A stretch of 64,000 bases of DNA from an uncultured Oscillospiraceae bacterium (GTDB lineage Bacteria > Bacillota > Clostridia > Oscillospirales > Oscillospiraceae). Positions 48,397-57,759 of this stretch are shown here, in pieces; the first letter of the stretch is position 1, and each line of letters starts with the position of its first letter. The translations under genes and the position numbers were made by a program. The notes beneath the pieces were generated by a model. That model was not told where the DNA came from, ran no database searches, and saw only the letters and a program-made list of their open reading frames with translations. The stretch is taken from positions 1 to 64,000 of the forward strand of contig CANQVL010000004.1 of assembly GCA_947627285.1 (NCBI GenBank), given 5' to 3'.

Positions 48397-51050
48397 TTCG
48401 CCTCCAGCCAGTTCTTACCAATGTTCGCCTCCACGGTGAGGGGCACGGAGAGCGTCGCCGCGCCCTCCATCTCACGTATGAGGAGCTCCCGCACCGCTTG
48501 GGCGTCAGCCTCGGCGCACTCGACGATGAGCTCGTCGTGGACCTGGAGCAGAAGGGCGGCGTCAAGACCGGAGGCCCTCAGCGCCCTGTCCACGTTGACC
48601 ATGGCTATCTTCACGATGTCCGCCGCTGTGCCCTGTATCGGCATATTGCGCGCCACGCGTTCGCCGAAGGAGCGAAGGTTGAAGTTGGACGCCTTCAGCT
48701 CCGGCATCGGGCGTATGCGCCCGTAGAGCGTGCGCACAACGCCTGTCTCCTTCGCCTCCCTGACCACCCGCTCCATGTAGTCGGAAACGCCCTTATAGGT
48801 GGCCATGTAGGTGTCGATATAGTCCTTTGCCTCGGCAACGGAGACGCCTATATCCTCGGAGAGGGAGAAGGCGGATATGCCGTATACGATGCCGAAATTC
48901 ACCGCCTTGGCGTGGCTCCTCTGCTCATGGGTCACCTGCTCCGGCGGGATCCCCAGGACCTGCGCGGCGGTGGAGCGGTGTATATCCTGCCCCGAGAGGA
49001 AGGCGTTTTTCATGTTCTCGTCCCCGGATATGTGGGCGAGGATACGAAGCTCGATCTGGCTGTAATCCGCGTCCACCAGCACCCGTCCCGCGGGCGCCAC
49101 GAACATCCGGCGGATCTCTCCGCCCAGCTCCCGCCGGACGGGGATATTCTGCAAATTCGGCTCGGCGGAGGAAAGCCGCCCCGTGGCGGTGACGGTCATC
49201 TGGAAGCTTGTGCGCACCCGCCCGTCGGGGTCTATCACCTTGTAAAGCCCCTCCACGTAGGTGGACTTGAGCTTTGAGAGCTCCCGGTACTCCAGCACCC
49301 TTCCAACGATGGGGTGGAGGGGCCTGAGCTTTTCCATCACGTCGGCGTTGGTGGAGTAGCCCCGGTTGTTCTTCTTCCCGGTGGGAAGTCCCAGCCTTTC
49401 AAAAAGCACCTCCCCCAGCTGCTTGGGGGAATTTATGTTGAATTTCACCCCGGCAAGGGCATATATCTCCTCCGTCATGGCGTTGAGGCTGTCGGTGAGG
49501 TGGTTTCCGAAGGTCAAAAGAGCCTGCTCGTCCACCAGCATACCCTCCCGCTCCATTCGGGCAAGCACCGGGCAGAGGGGAAGCTCCACATTTTCAAAAA
49601 GCTCCGTCAAACCCTTCTCCCGGAGCTTCGGCGTCAGCCTCTCCCGCAGCGCCGCGACCCCCGCCGCCTCGGAAAGGAGCTTCGACACCAGCTTCGTTCC
49701 GTCGTCAAGGAGGGAGAACTGCCCGTCCTCCTCCGCGCCGTCCATTATCGTGAAGCCGCAGTATTTTTGGCACAGCGCCCCCAGCTCATACCGGCTTGCC
49801 GTGGGGTCCAGCAGATACGCGGCAAGCGCCGAGTCGAAGACCCAGCCCTCCGGCTCCAGCCCCATGTCCATCAAGGCGCGGACGGTGTCCTTTATGTCGT
49901 GCCCCAGCTTTTTTACCTCCGGCGCGCAGAGGACCTCCAGGGCGCTCCTCCAGGTGGGGAAGCTTTCCCGCAGGATGTAGCCTGTGAACGTCTCCTCGCT
50001 GTCAACGTCCGCGCAGCAGATGTCCATGCCCTGGGAAAAGCGCAGGGATACGGGGTATTTTCTCACAGCCTCGGTAAACTCCGCCAGCGCCGCCATATCC
50101 GAGACCTCCACGGTGACGCACTCGGCCTCTATCATCGGCTCAGCCTTTTCGTCGGGCTCCGGCGGTGTGAGCTTGTACGCCTCGATGAGCTTGCGGAACT
50201 CAAGGCGGGTGAAAAGCGCATATAGCCTGTCGTTGTCCACCGGCTTCACCAGGTTCTCCTCGGGCGAAAACTCCAGCGGCGCCTCGCACCTGATGGTGGC
50301 AAGGTCCTTTGACAGCGCCGCCATTTCCCGCCCCTCGTCTAGCTTGGCGATAAGCGACGGCTTTGCCGGCACGTCCGGCGCCTGGAAAATGTCAGGAAGC
50401 TTTTCGTATATGGCGTCTACGCTCCCGTAGAGCTGTATGAGCCCCATAGCGGTCTTTTCCCCCACGCCCCGCACGCCGGGTATGTTGTCGGAGGAGTCGC
50501 CCATGAGCGCCTTTAAGTCTATCATGTGGATGGGTTCAAAGCCGTAGTCGGCGCGGAACACCTCCGGCGTCACCCGTTTGGTGCTCGTATTGCCCATGCG
50601 CGTGGTTATGAGGTCCACGGTGGTGGCGGCGCTCACAAGCTGGAGGCTGTCCCTGTCGCCGGTGCACACGACGCATTCCCACCCCGCCGAGGCGCATTTA
50701 TTCGCGATGGTCCCCAGAAGGTCGTCCGCCTCCCAGCCCTCCAGCTCGTAGCGGCGGATGTTCATGGCGTCCAGCGTCTCCTTCAATATCGGCATCTGGA
50801 CGGCAAGCTCATCGGGCATCTTGTGGCGGGTGGCCTTGTAGCCCTCGTACTGTTTGTGCCGGAAGGTGGGGGCGGGCAGGTCAAAGGTGACGCACAGCGC
50901 GTCGGGCCCCTCCTCCGAGATTATCCGACGGAGGATATTTATAAACCCGAAAACGGCGTTCGTCGGCGTCCCGTCCGCCGTATTCAGCGGCCTCACCCCA
51001 AAAAACGCCCTGTTAACTATGCTGTTCCCATCCAGTACCACAAGCTTCAT
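48393..51050 (-). CDS. polA: DNA polymerase I
   Basis: An 885-residue family A polymerase with a 5'-3' exonuclease/FEN domain (about 1-290, VLDGNSIVNRAFFGV, GDRDSLQLV, GDSSDNIPGVRGVGEKTA), a middle domain shaped like a 3'-5' exonuclease, and the polymerase domain (about 480-885, motif A VDADYSQIELRILAHIS, motif B KAVNFGIVYGIS, motif C QVHDELIVE). The expected DxE of the proofreading site is replaced (VSLRFSQGMDI), so proofreading is probably absent, as in Bacillus-type enzymes. RBS GGGGTGAT is upstream. Confidence 0.97.
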   Translation of the reverse strand: MKLVVLDGNSIVNRAFFGVRPLNTADGTPTNAVFGFINILRRIISEEGPDALCVTFDLPAPTFRHKQYEGYKATRHKMPDELAVQMPILKETLDAMNIRRYELEGWEADDLLGTIANKCASAGWECVVCTGDRDSLQLVSAATTVDLITTRMGNTSTKRVTPEVFRADYGFEPIHMIDLKALMGDSSDNIPGVRGVGEKTAMGLIQLYGSVDAIYEKLPDIFQAPDVPAKPSLIAKLDEGREMAALSKDLATIRCEAPLEFSPEENLVKPVDNDRLYALFTRLEFRKLIEAYKLTPPEPDEKAEPMIEAECVTVEVSDMAALAEFTEAVRKYPVSLRFSQGMDICCADVDSEETFTGYILRESFPTWRSALEVLCAPEVKKLGHDIKDTVRALMDMGLEPEGWVFDSALAAYLLDPTASRYELGALCQKYCGFTIMDGAEEDGQFSLLDDGTKLVSKLLSEAAGVAALRERLTPKLREKGLTELFENVELPLCPVLARMEREGMLVDEQALLTFGNHLTDSLNAMTEEIYALAGVKFNINSPKQLGEVLFERLGLPTGKKNNRGYSTNADVMEKLRPLHPIVGRVLEYRELSKLKSTYVEGLYKVIDPDGRVRTSFQMTVTATGRLSSAEPNLQNIPVRRELGGEIRRMFVAPAGRVLVDADYSQIELRILAHISGDENMKNAFLSGQDIHRSTAAQVLGIPPEQVTHEQRSHAKAVNFGIVYGISAFSLSEDIGVSVAEAKDYIDTYMATYKGVSDYMERVVREAKETGVVRTLYGRIRPMPELKASNFNLRSFGERVARNMPIQGTAADIVKIAMVNVDRALRASGLDAALLLQVHDELIVECAEADAQAVRELLIREMEGAATLSVPLTVEANIGKNWLEAK

Positions 51051-51142
51051 AATATCACCCCTAAACTTATGCCTTAACCTTTTTATTTTACCACCTTAAC
51101 GGTGTATCTGTAAAGAAAAATAGCCAAAATCCCATAAAAAAC

Positions 51143-51169
51143 CTTCCCCTCCCAAAGCGGGAGGGGAAG
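51143..51169 (-). terminator. Terminator after cysS
   Basis: CTTCCCCTCCC/GGGAGGGGAAG forms an 11-bp stem with a 5-nt loop; in minus-strand sense it is followed by a T-run (51141-51136 read as A on plus). Confidence 0.9.
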
Positions 51170-51181
51170 TATCCGACTGCC

Positions 51182-51206
51182 CAAAAAGGGCGTCAGCCCT
51201 TTTTTG
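51182..51206 (-). repeat. GGGC hairpin carrying the cysS stop codon in its loop
   Basis: In transcript sense CAAAAAAGGGC-TGAC-GCCCTTTTTG. The TGA in the loop is the stop codon of cysS, so the last codons (KKG) lie in the left arm. Similar hairpins occur in palindromic element B and, degenerate, after 38794. Confidence 0.55.
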
Positions 51207-52653
51207 AAAACTTCCATGTCGTCCCTCCTGGGACGTCGGTGAGCTCTATGCCGCGGGATTTAAGCTCGTCGCGTATCCTGTCGGCCTCGGCGAAGTTTTT
51301 CTCCCTTTTGGCATTCGCCCTTTGGAGCACGAGGGCGTCGATCTCCGGGTCGCCCTCGCCGGCAACGGTGAAGCCCTGAGCGGAGGTGGCTCCCGCGGCG
51401 GCCTTGGCGTCAGCCTCCCTCTTTGCCGCCGCCTTTTCCGCAAGGCTCAGCCCAAGAACGCGGTCGTAGTCTCCGATCACCGCAAGGCGCGTGGCGTCGT
51501 TTGCCTTCGCCTTCAGCGCGTCGTAGACCGCCGTGACGCCCAGGGAGGTGTTCAGGTCGTTCCCCACCGCCTTGATGAATTTTTCCCTGTACCCGTCCAG
51601 CACCTCGCCGTCCACGGGTCCGTCGGACGGGTCCAGGGCGGCTATGCGGGCGATGAGCTTTTTATACGCCAACGCCGCGTTGTCCAGGTTCTCCCAGGTG
51701 AACACCAGCGCCTTGCGGTAGTGGCTCTGGAGGCAGAAAAAGCGGTACGCCAGCGGGTCGTAGCCCTTCTGCTCCAAAAGGGTGACGGTGAGGAATTCCC
51801 CCTTGGATTTTGACATCTTCCCGTCGCCGGTGTTCAGGTGATGGACATGGAACCACTGGGGGCACCAGGGGTGACCCAGGTAGCTCTCTGACTGGGCGAT
51901 CTCGTTGGTGTGGTGGGGGAAGGCGTTGTCTATGCCGCCGCAGTGCAGGTCCAGGTACTCGCCGTTGTACTTTAAGGATATGGCGGAGCACTCGATGTGC
52001 CAGCCGGGGTAACCCACGCCCCAGGGGGAGTCCCACTTCAGCGCCTGGTCCTCAAATTTGGACTTGGTGAACCAGAGGACAAAGTCGTTTTTGTTCCGCT
52101 TGTTCAAATCCTCCTCCACGCCCTCACGGACGCCCACCTGGAGGTCTTCCTCGTCGTGGTCGAAAAATACGTGGTAGCGCTGAAGCTTCGACGTGTCAAA
52201 ATATACGTTCCCGCCGGCAAAATAGGCGTACCCCTTGTCCATGAGCCCCTGTACCATCTCTATAAACTCCGGTATGAGCCCGGTGGCGGGCTGTACCACG
52301 TCGGGCGTCTTGATGTTCAGCTTTTCACAGTCGGCGAAAAAGGCGTCGGTGTAGAATTGGGCTATCTCCATCACCGTCTTGTGCTCACGGCGGGCGCCCA
52401 TGAGCATCTTGTCCTCGCCCTCGTCGCTGTCGCCGGAGAGGTGCCCCACGTCGGTGATGTTCATGACCCTGTTCACGTCGTACCCCTCAAATCTCAGGTA
52501 CTTCTCCAGCACGTCCTCCATGATGTAGGAGCGCAGGTTGCCGATGTGGGCAAAGTGGTACACCGTGGGTCCGCAGGTGTACATCTCCACGTGTCCCGGC
52601 GTGTGTGTCTGAAGCTGCTCCTTTTTGCGCGTGGCGGAGTTATAAAGATACAT
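51193..52653 (-). CDS. cysS: Cysteinyl-tRNA synthetase
   Basis: A 486-residue class I synthetase. Seen: zinc-ligand and HIGH-like region MYTCGPTVYHFAHIGNLRS, NITDVGHLSGDSDEGEDK, GWHIECSAISLKY, HTNEIAQSES, and KMSKS in GDGKMSKSKGEFLT; the C-terminal anticodon-binding helices follow (KREKNFAEADRIRDELKSRG). It starts 2 nt after the cysE stop and shares its Cys T-box leader, so supply of cysteine and its charging respond together to uncharged tRNA-Cys. Confidence 0.97.
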   Translation of the reverse strand: MYLYNSATRKKEQLQTHTPGHVEMYTCGPTVYHFAHIGNLRSYIMEDVLEKYLRFEGYDVNRVMNITDVGHLSGDSDEGEDKMLMGARREHKTVMEIAQFYTDAFFADCEKLNIKTPDVVQPATGLIPEFIEMVQGLMDKGYAYFAGGNVYFDTSKLQRYHVFFDHDEEDLQVGVREGVEEDLNKRNKNDFVLWFTKSKFEDQALKWDSPWGVGYPGWHIECSAISLKYNGEYLDLHCGGIDNAFPHHTNEIAQSESYLGHPWCPQWFHVHHLNTGDGKMSKSKGEFLTVTLLEQKGYDPLAYRFFCLQSHYRKALVFTWENLDNAALAYKKLIARIAALDPSDGPVDGEVLDGYREKFIKAVGNDLNTSLGVTAVYDALKAKANDATRLAVIGDYDRVLGLSLAEKAAAKREADAKAAAGATSAQGFTVAGEGDPEIDALVLQRANAKREKNFAEADRIRDELKSRGIELTDVPGGTTWKFSKKG

Positions 52654-52655
52654 TT

Positions 52656-53297
52656 TTATTTACCTCTTTCCTCAATCTTTTGTGTGAGCTCATCGACCCT
52701 GGCGCGAAGCGAGCACAGCTCCGACTTCACCGGGTCCGTAACGCTGACCTGGTCCACCTCGCCGGCGTAATTGACACGCTCGCCGGCTATCTTCACCACC
52801 CGCGCGGGGACGCCCACGGCGGTGGAGTCCGGCGGCACGGCGGAGAGCACCACGGCTCCGGCGGCGACACGGGCGTTGTCCCCCACGGTAAAGGGCCCCA
52901 AAATCTTCGCCCCCGCGCCGATAAGCACGTTGTTGCCGATGGTTGGGTGGCGCTTTCCGTGGTCCTTGCCGGTGCCGCCCAGGGTTACGCCCTGATAAAT
53001 AAGCACGTCGTCCCCTATAACGGTTGTCTCACCGATGACGGTGCCCATGCCGTGGTCTATCACCAGCCTTCTGCCGATGGTTGCTCCCGGGTGTATCTCT
53101 ATCCCCGTGCGGCGCTTGGCGTGCTCCGATATGGCGCGGGCTATGAGCTTGTGCCCGTGGCGCCACCAGAAGTTCGCCCGCCTGTATGCCCGCTCCGCCC
53201 TGGCTCCGGGGTAGAGCAGAAGTATCTCCAGGGCGGACCTTGCCGCCGGGTCCCTGGCCTTGTACGCCCTCACAGTCTCCCTTGTTCTCTCAAACAA
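52656..53297 (-). CDS. cysE: Serine O-acetyltransferase
   Basis: A 213-residue left-handed beta-helix acyltransferase making O-acetylserine for cysteine synthesis. Hexapeptide repeats include IEIHPGATIGRRLVIDHGMG, GETTVIGDDVLIYQGVTLGG, HPTIGNNVLIGAGAKILGP and VPPDSTAVGVPARVV. The start codon is TTG at 53297, with AGGAG 9 nt upstream. Directly downstream of a T-box leader with a UGC specifier. No cysK follows. Confidence 0.95.
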   Translation of the reverse strand: MFERTRETVRAYKARDPAARSALEILLLYPGARAERAYRRANFWWRHGHKLIARAISEHAKRRTGIEIHPGATIGRRLVIDHGMGTVIGETTVIGDDVLIYQGVTLGGTGKDHGKRHPTIGNNVLIGAGAKILGPFTVGDNARVAAGAVVLSAVPPDSTAVGVPARVVKIAGERVNYAGEVDQVSVTDPVKSELCSLRARVDELTQKIEERGK

Positions 53298-53324
53298 TAC
53301 CGTTCACTCCTTTGGGAATCGAAA

Positions 53325-53560
53325 CAAAAAGCCTCCCATGGGCAAAACCCATAGGAGGCGCTTTAAGCGCGGTTCCACTCCCGTTTTGACTTGCCGGTCC
53401 TCAACCGGCACGGCCTTAACGCGGCCTGACGGAGGGCCGTTTCCTGCCCTCCCGCTCCCGGGCGCACTTCACGCCATTCCCGTCAGGCGCGCTTCCAGCC
53501 CGTGCGCGCCCTCTCTGTGACCTTCCCAGCGTTACTCTTCCCGTTCATCGCGGTATTTTA
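53325..53560 (-). ncRNA. T-box leader (Cys, specifier UGC) of cysE-cysS
   Basis: In minus-strand sense: GGGAAGAGTAA near the 5' end, AGAGAGG, a GGCTGGAA stem with GCGCGC arms, then GGCGTGAAG-TGC-GCC with specifier TGC (53466-53464) coding Cys; further helices follow, then the T-box core TGGAACCGCG (53377-53368) in the antiterminator, and a terminator stem GCCTCCTATGGG/CCCATGGGAGGC with a T-run (53359-53325). Uncharged tRNA-Cys should stabilise the antiterminator and turn on both genes. Confidence 0.92.
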
Positions 53561-53633
53561 TTTTATGACAGTGTAGCAGATGAGGTCAAAATCGTCAATA
53601 GTTTTTTGATAGCTTCCGGCTCCCGCCGCAGGC

Positions 53634-54107
53634 TTATTTTGTCCCCACCCTTACGATCCTGCCGATCCAGTAGAAAAGCGTCCCCAGCGCGGCGGCAATA
53701 AGCGCGAACACACACCAGCCGGAGAAGCCCACCCCTGCGGCGGATGTGAGGTTGCAGTAGGACATCAGCAGAATTACCGTGAGCTTTACGCTGTTTAAGC
53801 AGTGTACGCTGAGGGCATATACCCGCTCGCGGTCCTCGTCTGTCCGCGCGAAGCCTGTGTTCCACATGGATCTGGGGAAAAATTGGACGGCGGTAAAAAT
53901 GATATAAACCGCCCACGGGACTATCGACAGCGCGATAAGCCCTTTTTTCGACCCGAAGCGGTCTATCACGCCGGCTGAGTTGTAGTGCATCGGTACAAGC
54001 TCCGGAATACTCCGCCATGTGACGGCGATGTACACGGATACACCGATTAGGACCGCCAGACACAGTATGTTCAGCGTGATGTCCAGCCGGCTTTTTCCTG
54101 CTTTCAC
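53634..54107 (-). CDS. DUF1648-domain membrane protein
   Basis: A 157-residue protein with four predicted membrane helices (about 10-30, 58-76, 103-122, 130-150). The first loop has the DUF1648 pattern SIPELVPMHYNSAGVIDRFG, seen in SdpI-like immunity/sensor proteins. A GTG start at 54107 has GGAGG 8 nt upstream. It follows pgsA by 18 bp. Function unknown. Confidence 0.83.
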   Translation of the reverse strand: MKAGKSRLDITLNILCLAVLIGVSVYIAVTWRSIPELVPMHYNSAGVIDRFGSKKGLIALSIVPWAVYIIFTAVQFFPRSMWNTGFARTDEDRERVYALSVHCLNSVKLTVILLMSYCNLTSAAGVGFSGWCVFALIAAALGTLFYWIGRIVRVGTK

Positions 54108-54125
54108 GGCAAGAACCTCCGATCG

Positions 54126-54665
54126 TTACAGCTTCCCCTTCACCAGCACCGACCCGTTTTTGGCGAAATACTCAACGCCGGATACGACGGTGGTCACGAG
54201 GATTATTACCCACATGAGCACGTTCACCGTAAAGCCTCCGGCGATGGCTATGTCGGCTATCGGCGTCATCATTACGCACAGGCCGATCATGGTGCAGGCG
54301 GTCTTTATCTTTCCGCTCCACCCCGCCGCCATGACGATGCCGTTGGACGCCGCGATCATGCGAAGCCCCGATACCGCCAGCTCACGGGCGATCACAACCA
54401 TGCAGACCCAGGAGGGCATGTGCCCCTGCTCCACGAAGATGACCATCGCGGAGATCACCAGCAACTTGTCCGCCAGCGGGTCCATGAACTTCCCGAAGTC
54501 TGTGACAAGGTTCCGGGAGCGGGCAATTTTGCCGTCGATAAAATCCGTGAGGGACGCCACTATAAATATCCCCAGCGCCACCCAGCGGTTCCACAAAAGC
54601 AGAACAGCCATAAAAACGGGCACGAGTATCATCCTCAAAACTGTAAGCTTGTTGGGTAGATTCAT
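54126..54665 (-). CDS. pgsA: Phosphatidylglycerophosphate synthase
   Basis: A 179-residue integral membrane CDP-alcohol phosphatidyltransferase that forms phosphatidylglycerol phosphate from CDP-diacylglycerol and glycerol-3-phosphate. The catalytic signature DG..AR........G...D...D is complete (DFIDGKIARSRNLVTDFGKF, then MDPLADK). About five membrane helices. It lies 3 nt after rimO and is part of the recA-recX-rimO-pgsA string. Confidence 0.95.
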   Translation of the reverse strand: MNLPNKLTVLRMILVPVFMAVLLLWNRWVALGIFIVASLTDFIDGKIARSRNLVTDFGKFMDPLADKLLVISAMVIFVEQGHMPSWVCMVVIARELAVSGLRMIAASNGIVMAAGWSGKIKTACTMIGLCVMMTPIADIAIAGGFTVNVLMWVIILVTTVVSGVEYFAKNGSVLVKGKL

Positions 54666-54668
54666 GAT

Positions 54669-55997
54669 TCATTCTCCTTCCGCGGCGACCGTCTCCCCGG
54701 CAGGGTCCCCGTCGATGTCGCCTCTTATTATTACGTCGTAGAACTCCCCGGCGGTCGCCTCGTCGGGGCTGCCGAAGTAGATGTAACCGTCCACGTCCGG
54801 GGACTCGGCGAAGCTGCGCCCGATGTAGAGCCCCACGTCCTCGTCAAAGCCCTCGCACAGCACCCTGACGGTCGTACCCACGCGGGAGGCGTTGAACTCC
54901 TCCATCACCCGCGCCTGGAGCTCCTGTATAAGCTCGGCCCTTCTCACCGCCTCCTCGGTGTCCACATGCTCCATGCTGTAGGCCGGCGTGCCCTCCTCCG
55001 GGGAGAAGGGGAAGACCCCCGCCCGCTCGATCTTAGCCTCACGGAGAAAATCGCAAAGCTCCTCAAACTCCGCCTCGCCCTCGCCGGGAAGCCCGGTTAT
55101 GAGGCTGGTGCGCAGGACAAGCCCCGGTATGCGCTCCCGGAGCTTGGGCAAAAGCGCGCGTATCTCGTCCCCCGTTCCGCGCCGGCGCATGAGCTTCAAT
55201 ATGCGGTTATTTATGTGCTGAATGGGTATGTCCAGGTACTTTAGCACCTTTGGCTCCGACGCTATCACGTCTATGAGCTCGTCGTCCACCGCGTCGGGGT
55301 AGAGGTAATGGAGGCGTATCCACTCGATGCCGTCTATCCGGCAAAGCCTGCGGGTGAGCTCCGCGAGGCTCCGCTTGCGGTACAGGTCCACGCCGTACAT
55401 GGTGGGGTCCTGGGCGACGACAATAAGCTCCTTTACGCCCGTCGCCGCCAGCGCCTCGGCCTCCGAGACGATGTTCTCCATGGGCCTTGAGCGGTATTTT
55501 CCGCGTATGGACGGGATCACGCAGTAGGCGCAGTTATTGGAGCACCCCTCGGCTATCTTTATGTACGCCCAGCCCGGACCCGTGGAGATCACGCGCCCAG
55601 CCTCGTCCAGCGGCGCGTTTATGTCCCCGAAATATTCGGGCTTATCCGTCGGGGTCCTCAGGGCGTTTACTATCTCCGAAATGCTGCCGGTGCCCAGAAG
55701 GGCGTCGATCTCCGGCATCTCCGTCAAAAGCTCCTCCCTGTACCTCTGCGCCAGGCACCCGGTGACGACGAGCCTTTTGAGCCTTCCCGTCTCCTTCAGT
55801 TGCCCCATGGCGATGATGTTGTCTATCGCCTCGGACTTGGCGCTCTCTATGAACGCGCAGGTGTTGACTATCGCCGCGTCCGCCTCCTCCGGGTCGTCCG
55901 TCAGCTCGTATCCCGCGTCGTCAAGCAGTGAGAGCATCTGCTCTGAGTCTATAAGGTTCTTGGCACAGCCAAGGGAAATAAGGCATACCTTACTCAT
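54669..55997 (-). CDS. rimO: RimO, ribosomal protein S12 methylthiotransferase
   Basis: A 442-residue radical-SAM enzyme that methylthiolates Asp88 of ribosomal protein S12. The N-terminal MTTase domain has its cluster cysteines in SLGCAKNLIDSEQ, VNTCAFIESAKSEA and VVTGCLAQRY; the radical SAM cysteines are in EGCSNNCAYCVIPSIRG; the C-terminal TRAM domain follows (about 370-435). GSTHD-type features and SLGCAKN favour RimO over MiaB. Its start overlaps the recX stop by 8 nt. Confidence 0.94.
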   Translation of the reverse strand: MSKVCLISLGCAKNLIDSEQMLSLLDDAGYELTDDPEEADAAIVNTCAFIESAKSEAIDNIIAMGQLKETGRLKRLVVTGCLAQRYREELLTEMPEIDALLGTGSISEIVNALRTPTDKPEYFGDINAPLDEAGRVISTGPGWAYIKIAEGCSNNCAYCVIPSIRGKYRSRPMENIVSEAEALAATGVKELIVVAQDPTMYGVDLYRKRSLAELTRRLCRIDGIEWIRLHYLYPDAVDDELIDVIASEPKVLKYLDIPIQHINNRILKLMRRRGTGDEIRALLPKLRERIPGLVLRTSLITGLPGEGEAEFEELCDFLREAKIERAGVFPFSPEEGTPAYSMEHVDTEEAVRRAELIQELQARVMEEFNASRVGTTVRVLCEGFDEDVGLYIGRSFAESPDVDGYIYFGSPDEATAGEFYDVIIRGDIDGDPAGETVAAEGE

Positions 55998-56619
55998 CGT
56001 CTGTTCCTTCCGAAAAATCGTATCTGTTGAGGGCGGATCTTATCTCGCCCCAGGAAAACCCCCGGCGCAGAAGCATATCCGTGAGCCTTTTGAGCTCCTT
56101 TCTGTCGGGCTCCGCGCCGTGAAGCCGCCCTTCAATAAGCGCGTCTATCGCCTCCGGCTCCTCCGGCAGCTCCGCCAGCGCGTCCTCCCAAAGCTCCTTC
56201 GGGACGCCCCGGCGGAAAAGCTCCTGCCTCACCCTCGCCCTGCCGTAGCCCTTTTGGGTGTAGTGCCGGGAAACGGACTCGGCATACCGGGCGTCGTCGA
56301 GGAAGCCCAGGCTCTCCAGGTAGTCCGCCGCCTCCTCCGCGTCCTCGGGCGTCTCGCCCTTCTCCGTGAGCCTGTCGGTGAGCTCCCGGCGGGACATCGC
56401 CCGGGCGCCCAGTATCCTCAGCGCCCGCGCCCTGGCGTTCATCCTTGACGCCGCCGCCCTCAGGGAGGACAGCTCCTCCTCCGAAAGCTCGCGCCCGGTG
56501 AAAATGGAGTAGTCGGCGATGAGGGCGAGGTTAATTTTCAGGCTCTCTCCGCCCTCAATGTCCGCGTACCACCGGTCCTTGACGTTTTTGGACTCGGTGA
56601 GCTTCGTGACCCTCGGCAT
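55990..56619 (-). CDS. recX: RecX, regulator of RecA
   Basis: A 209-residue helical protein with the three tandem three-helix modules of RecX: ALRILGARAMSRRELTDRL, YLESLGFLDDARYAESVSRH, then YGRARVRQELFRRGVPKEL and LKRLTDMLLRRGFSWGEIRS. It binds RecA filaments and limits their growth. Its ATG overlaps the recA stop by one base (TGATG), giving close stoichiometric coupling. Confidence 0.93.
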   Translation of the reverse strand: MPRVTKLTESKNVKDRWYADIEGGESLKINLALIADYSIFTGRELSEEELSSLRAAASRMNARARALRILGARAMSRRELTDRLTEKGETPEDAEEAADYLESLGFLDDARYAESVSRHYTQKGYGRARVRQELFRRGVPKELWEDALAELPEEPEAIDALIEGRLHGAEPDRKELKRLTDMLLRRGFSWGEIRSALNRYDFSEGTDDE

Positions 56620-57725
56620 CAGCCCTCAAAGTCCTCCGCCGACACGTCCACGGCCCTGCCCGCCGCCTTTGCCGCCGCCTGCGCCTGGGGCGACAGGAGC
56701 TTGAAGGAGTTTGCCCTTATCTGCTCCTCCAGCTTGTCCGCCTCCTCCGGGTTGTCGATGAGGTACTGCCTCATGCCGTCCTTGCCCTGGATGCGCACGT
56801 CGCCGAAGGTGAACCAGGCGCCACCCTTTTCGATGAGCTCCAGCTTCACGCCCAGATCCACCAGCTCGCCGAAGCGGGAAATGCCCTCGCCGTACATGAT
56901 GTCAAACTCCGCCTCACGGAAGGGGGGAGCCACCTTGTTCTTCACTATCTTCGCCCTTGTGCGGTTGCCCACCACCTCGGAGCCGTTCTTCAGCGTCTCG
57001 ATTCGGCGCATGTCTATGCGCACGGAGGCGAAATATTTAAGCGCCCTGCCGCCGGGAGTGGTCTCGGGGTTGCCGTACATGACGCCGATCTTCTCCCTCA
57101 GCTGGTTTATGAATATGACTATGCAGTTGGTCTTGGATATGACTCCCGCGAGCTTGCGGAGCGCCTGGCTCATGAGCCTCGCCACCACGCCCACGGAGGA
57201 GTCGCCCATCTCGCCCTCTATCTCGGTGCGGGGGACAAGGGCGGCGACGGAGTCCACCACCACCACGTCCACGGCGCCGCTCCTGACGAGCGTCTCGGTT
57301 ATGGACAGCGCGTCCTCGCCGGTATCCGGCTGGGAGATGAGCAGGTTTTCGATGTTCACCCCCAGGGCCCTGGCGTAAGCCGGCTCCAGGGCGTGCTCCA
57401 CGTCGATGTACGCCGCCTCGCCGCCGCGCTTTTGCGCCTGCGCCACCACATGGAGCGCAAGGGTGGTCTTGCCGCAGGACTCGGGACCGTAGATCTCGAC
57501 TATGCGCCCCTTGGGGAGTCCCCCGATGCCCAGGGCAAAATCAAGTGCCAGGGAGCCGGTGGGAAGCGCCTCCACGTTGACCTGGAGCCCCTGTCCCAGG
57601 CGCATGATGGAGCCCTTGCCGTAGCTCTTTTCTATCTGCGAAATGGCGGTCTCAAGCGCCTTTTTCTTTGCCTCATCGCTGGAGGGAAGCTCCGTGGCGA
57701 CGGGCGCTGGTTTCTTTGCTGCCAT
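56619..57725 (-). CDS. recA: RecA recombinase
   Basis: A 368-residue recombinase: Walker [32 protein letters not shown]-binding loops with [15 protein letters not shown] and [20 protein letters not shown], and a C-terminal domain ending in an acidic tail. Of two nearby Met codons the second (57725) is preferred, as AGGAGG lies 8 nt before it but only 2 nt before the first. It drives strand exchange and LexA cleavage. No LexA-type box was seen in the short upstream gap. Confidence 0.97.
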   Translation of the reverse strand: MAAKKPAPVATELPSSDEAKKKALETAISQIEKSYGKGSIMRLGQGLQVNVEALPTGSLALDFALGIGGLPKGRIVEIYGPESCGKTTLALHVVAQAQKRGGEAAYIDVEHALEPAYARALGVNIENLLISQPDTGEDALSITETLVRSGAVDVVVVDSVAALVPRTEIEGEMGDSSVGVVARLMSQALRKLAGVISKTNCIVIFINQLREKIGVMYGNPETTPGGRALKYFASVRIDMRRIETLKNGSEVVGNRTRAKIVKNKVAPPFREAEFDIMYGEGISRFGELVDLGVKLELIEKGGAWFTFGDVRIQGKDGMRQYLIDNPEEADKLEEQIRANSFKLLSPQAQAAAKAAGRAVDVSAEDFEG

Positions 57726-57759
57726 TGTCATATCCTCCTGAATTTATTTTTTATGTATG

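Noticed and set aside
53563-54063. A 166-codon minus-strand frame overlapping the DUF1648 gene in another phase
   Set aside because: The overlapping frame with membrane helices and the DUF1648 motif is the real gene.
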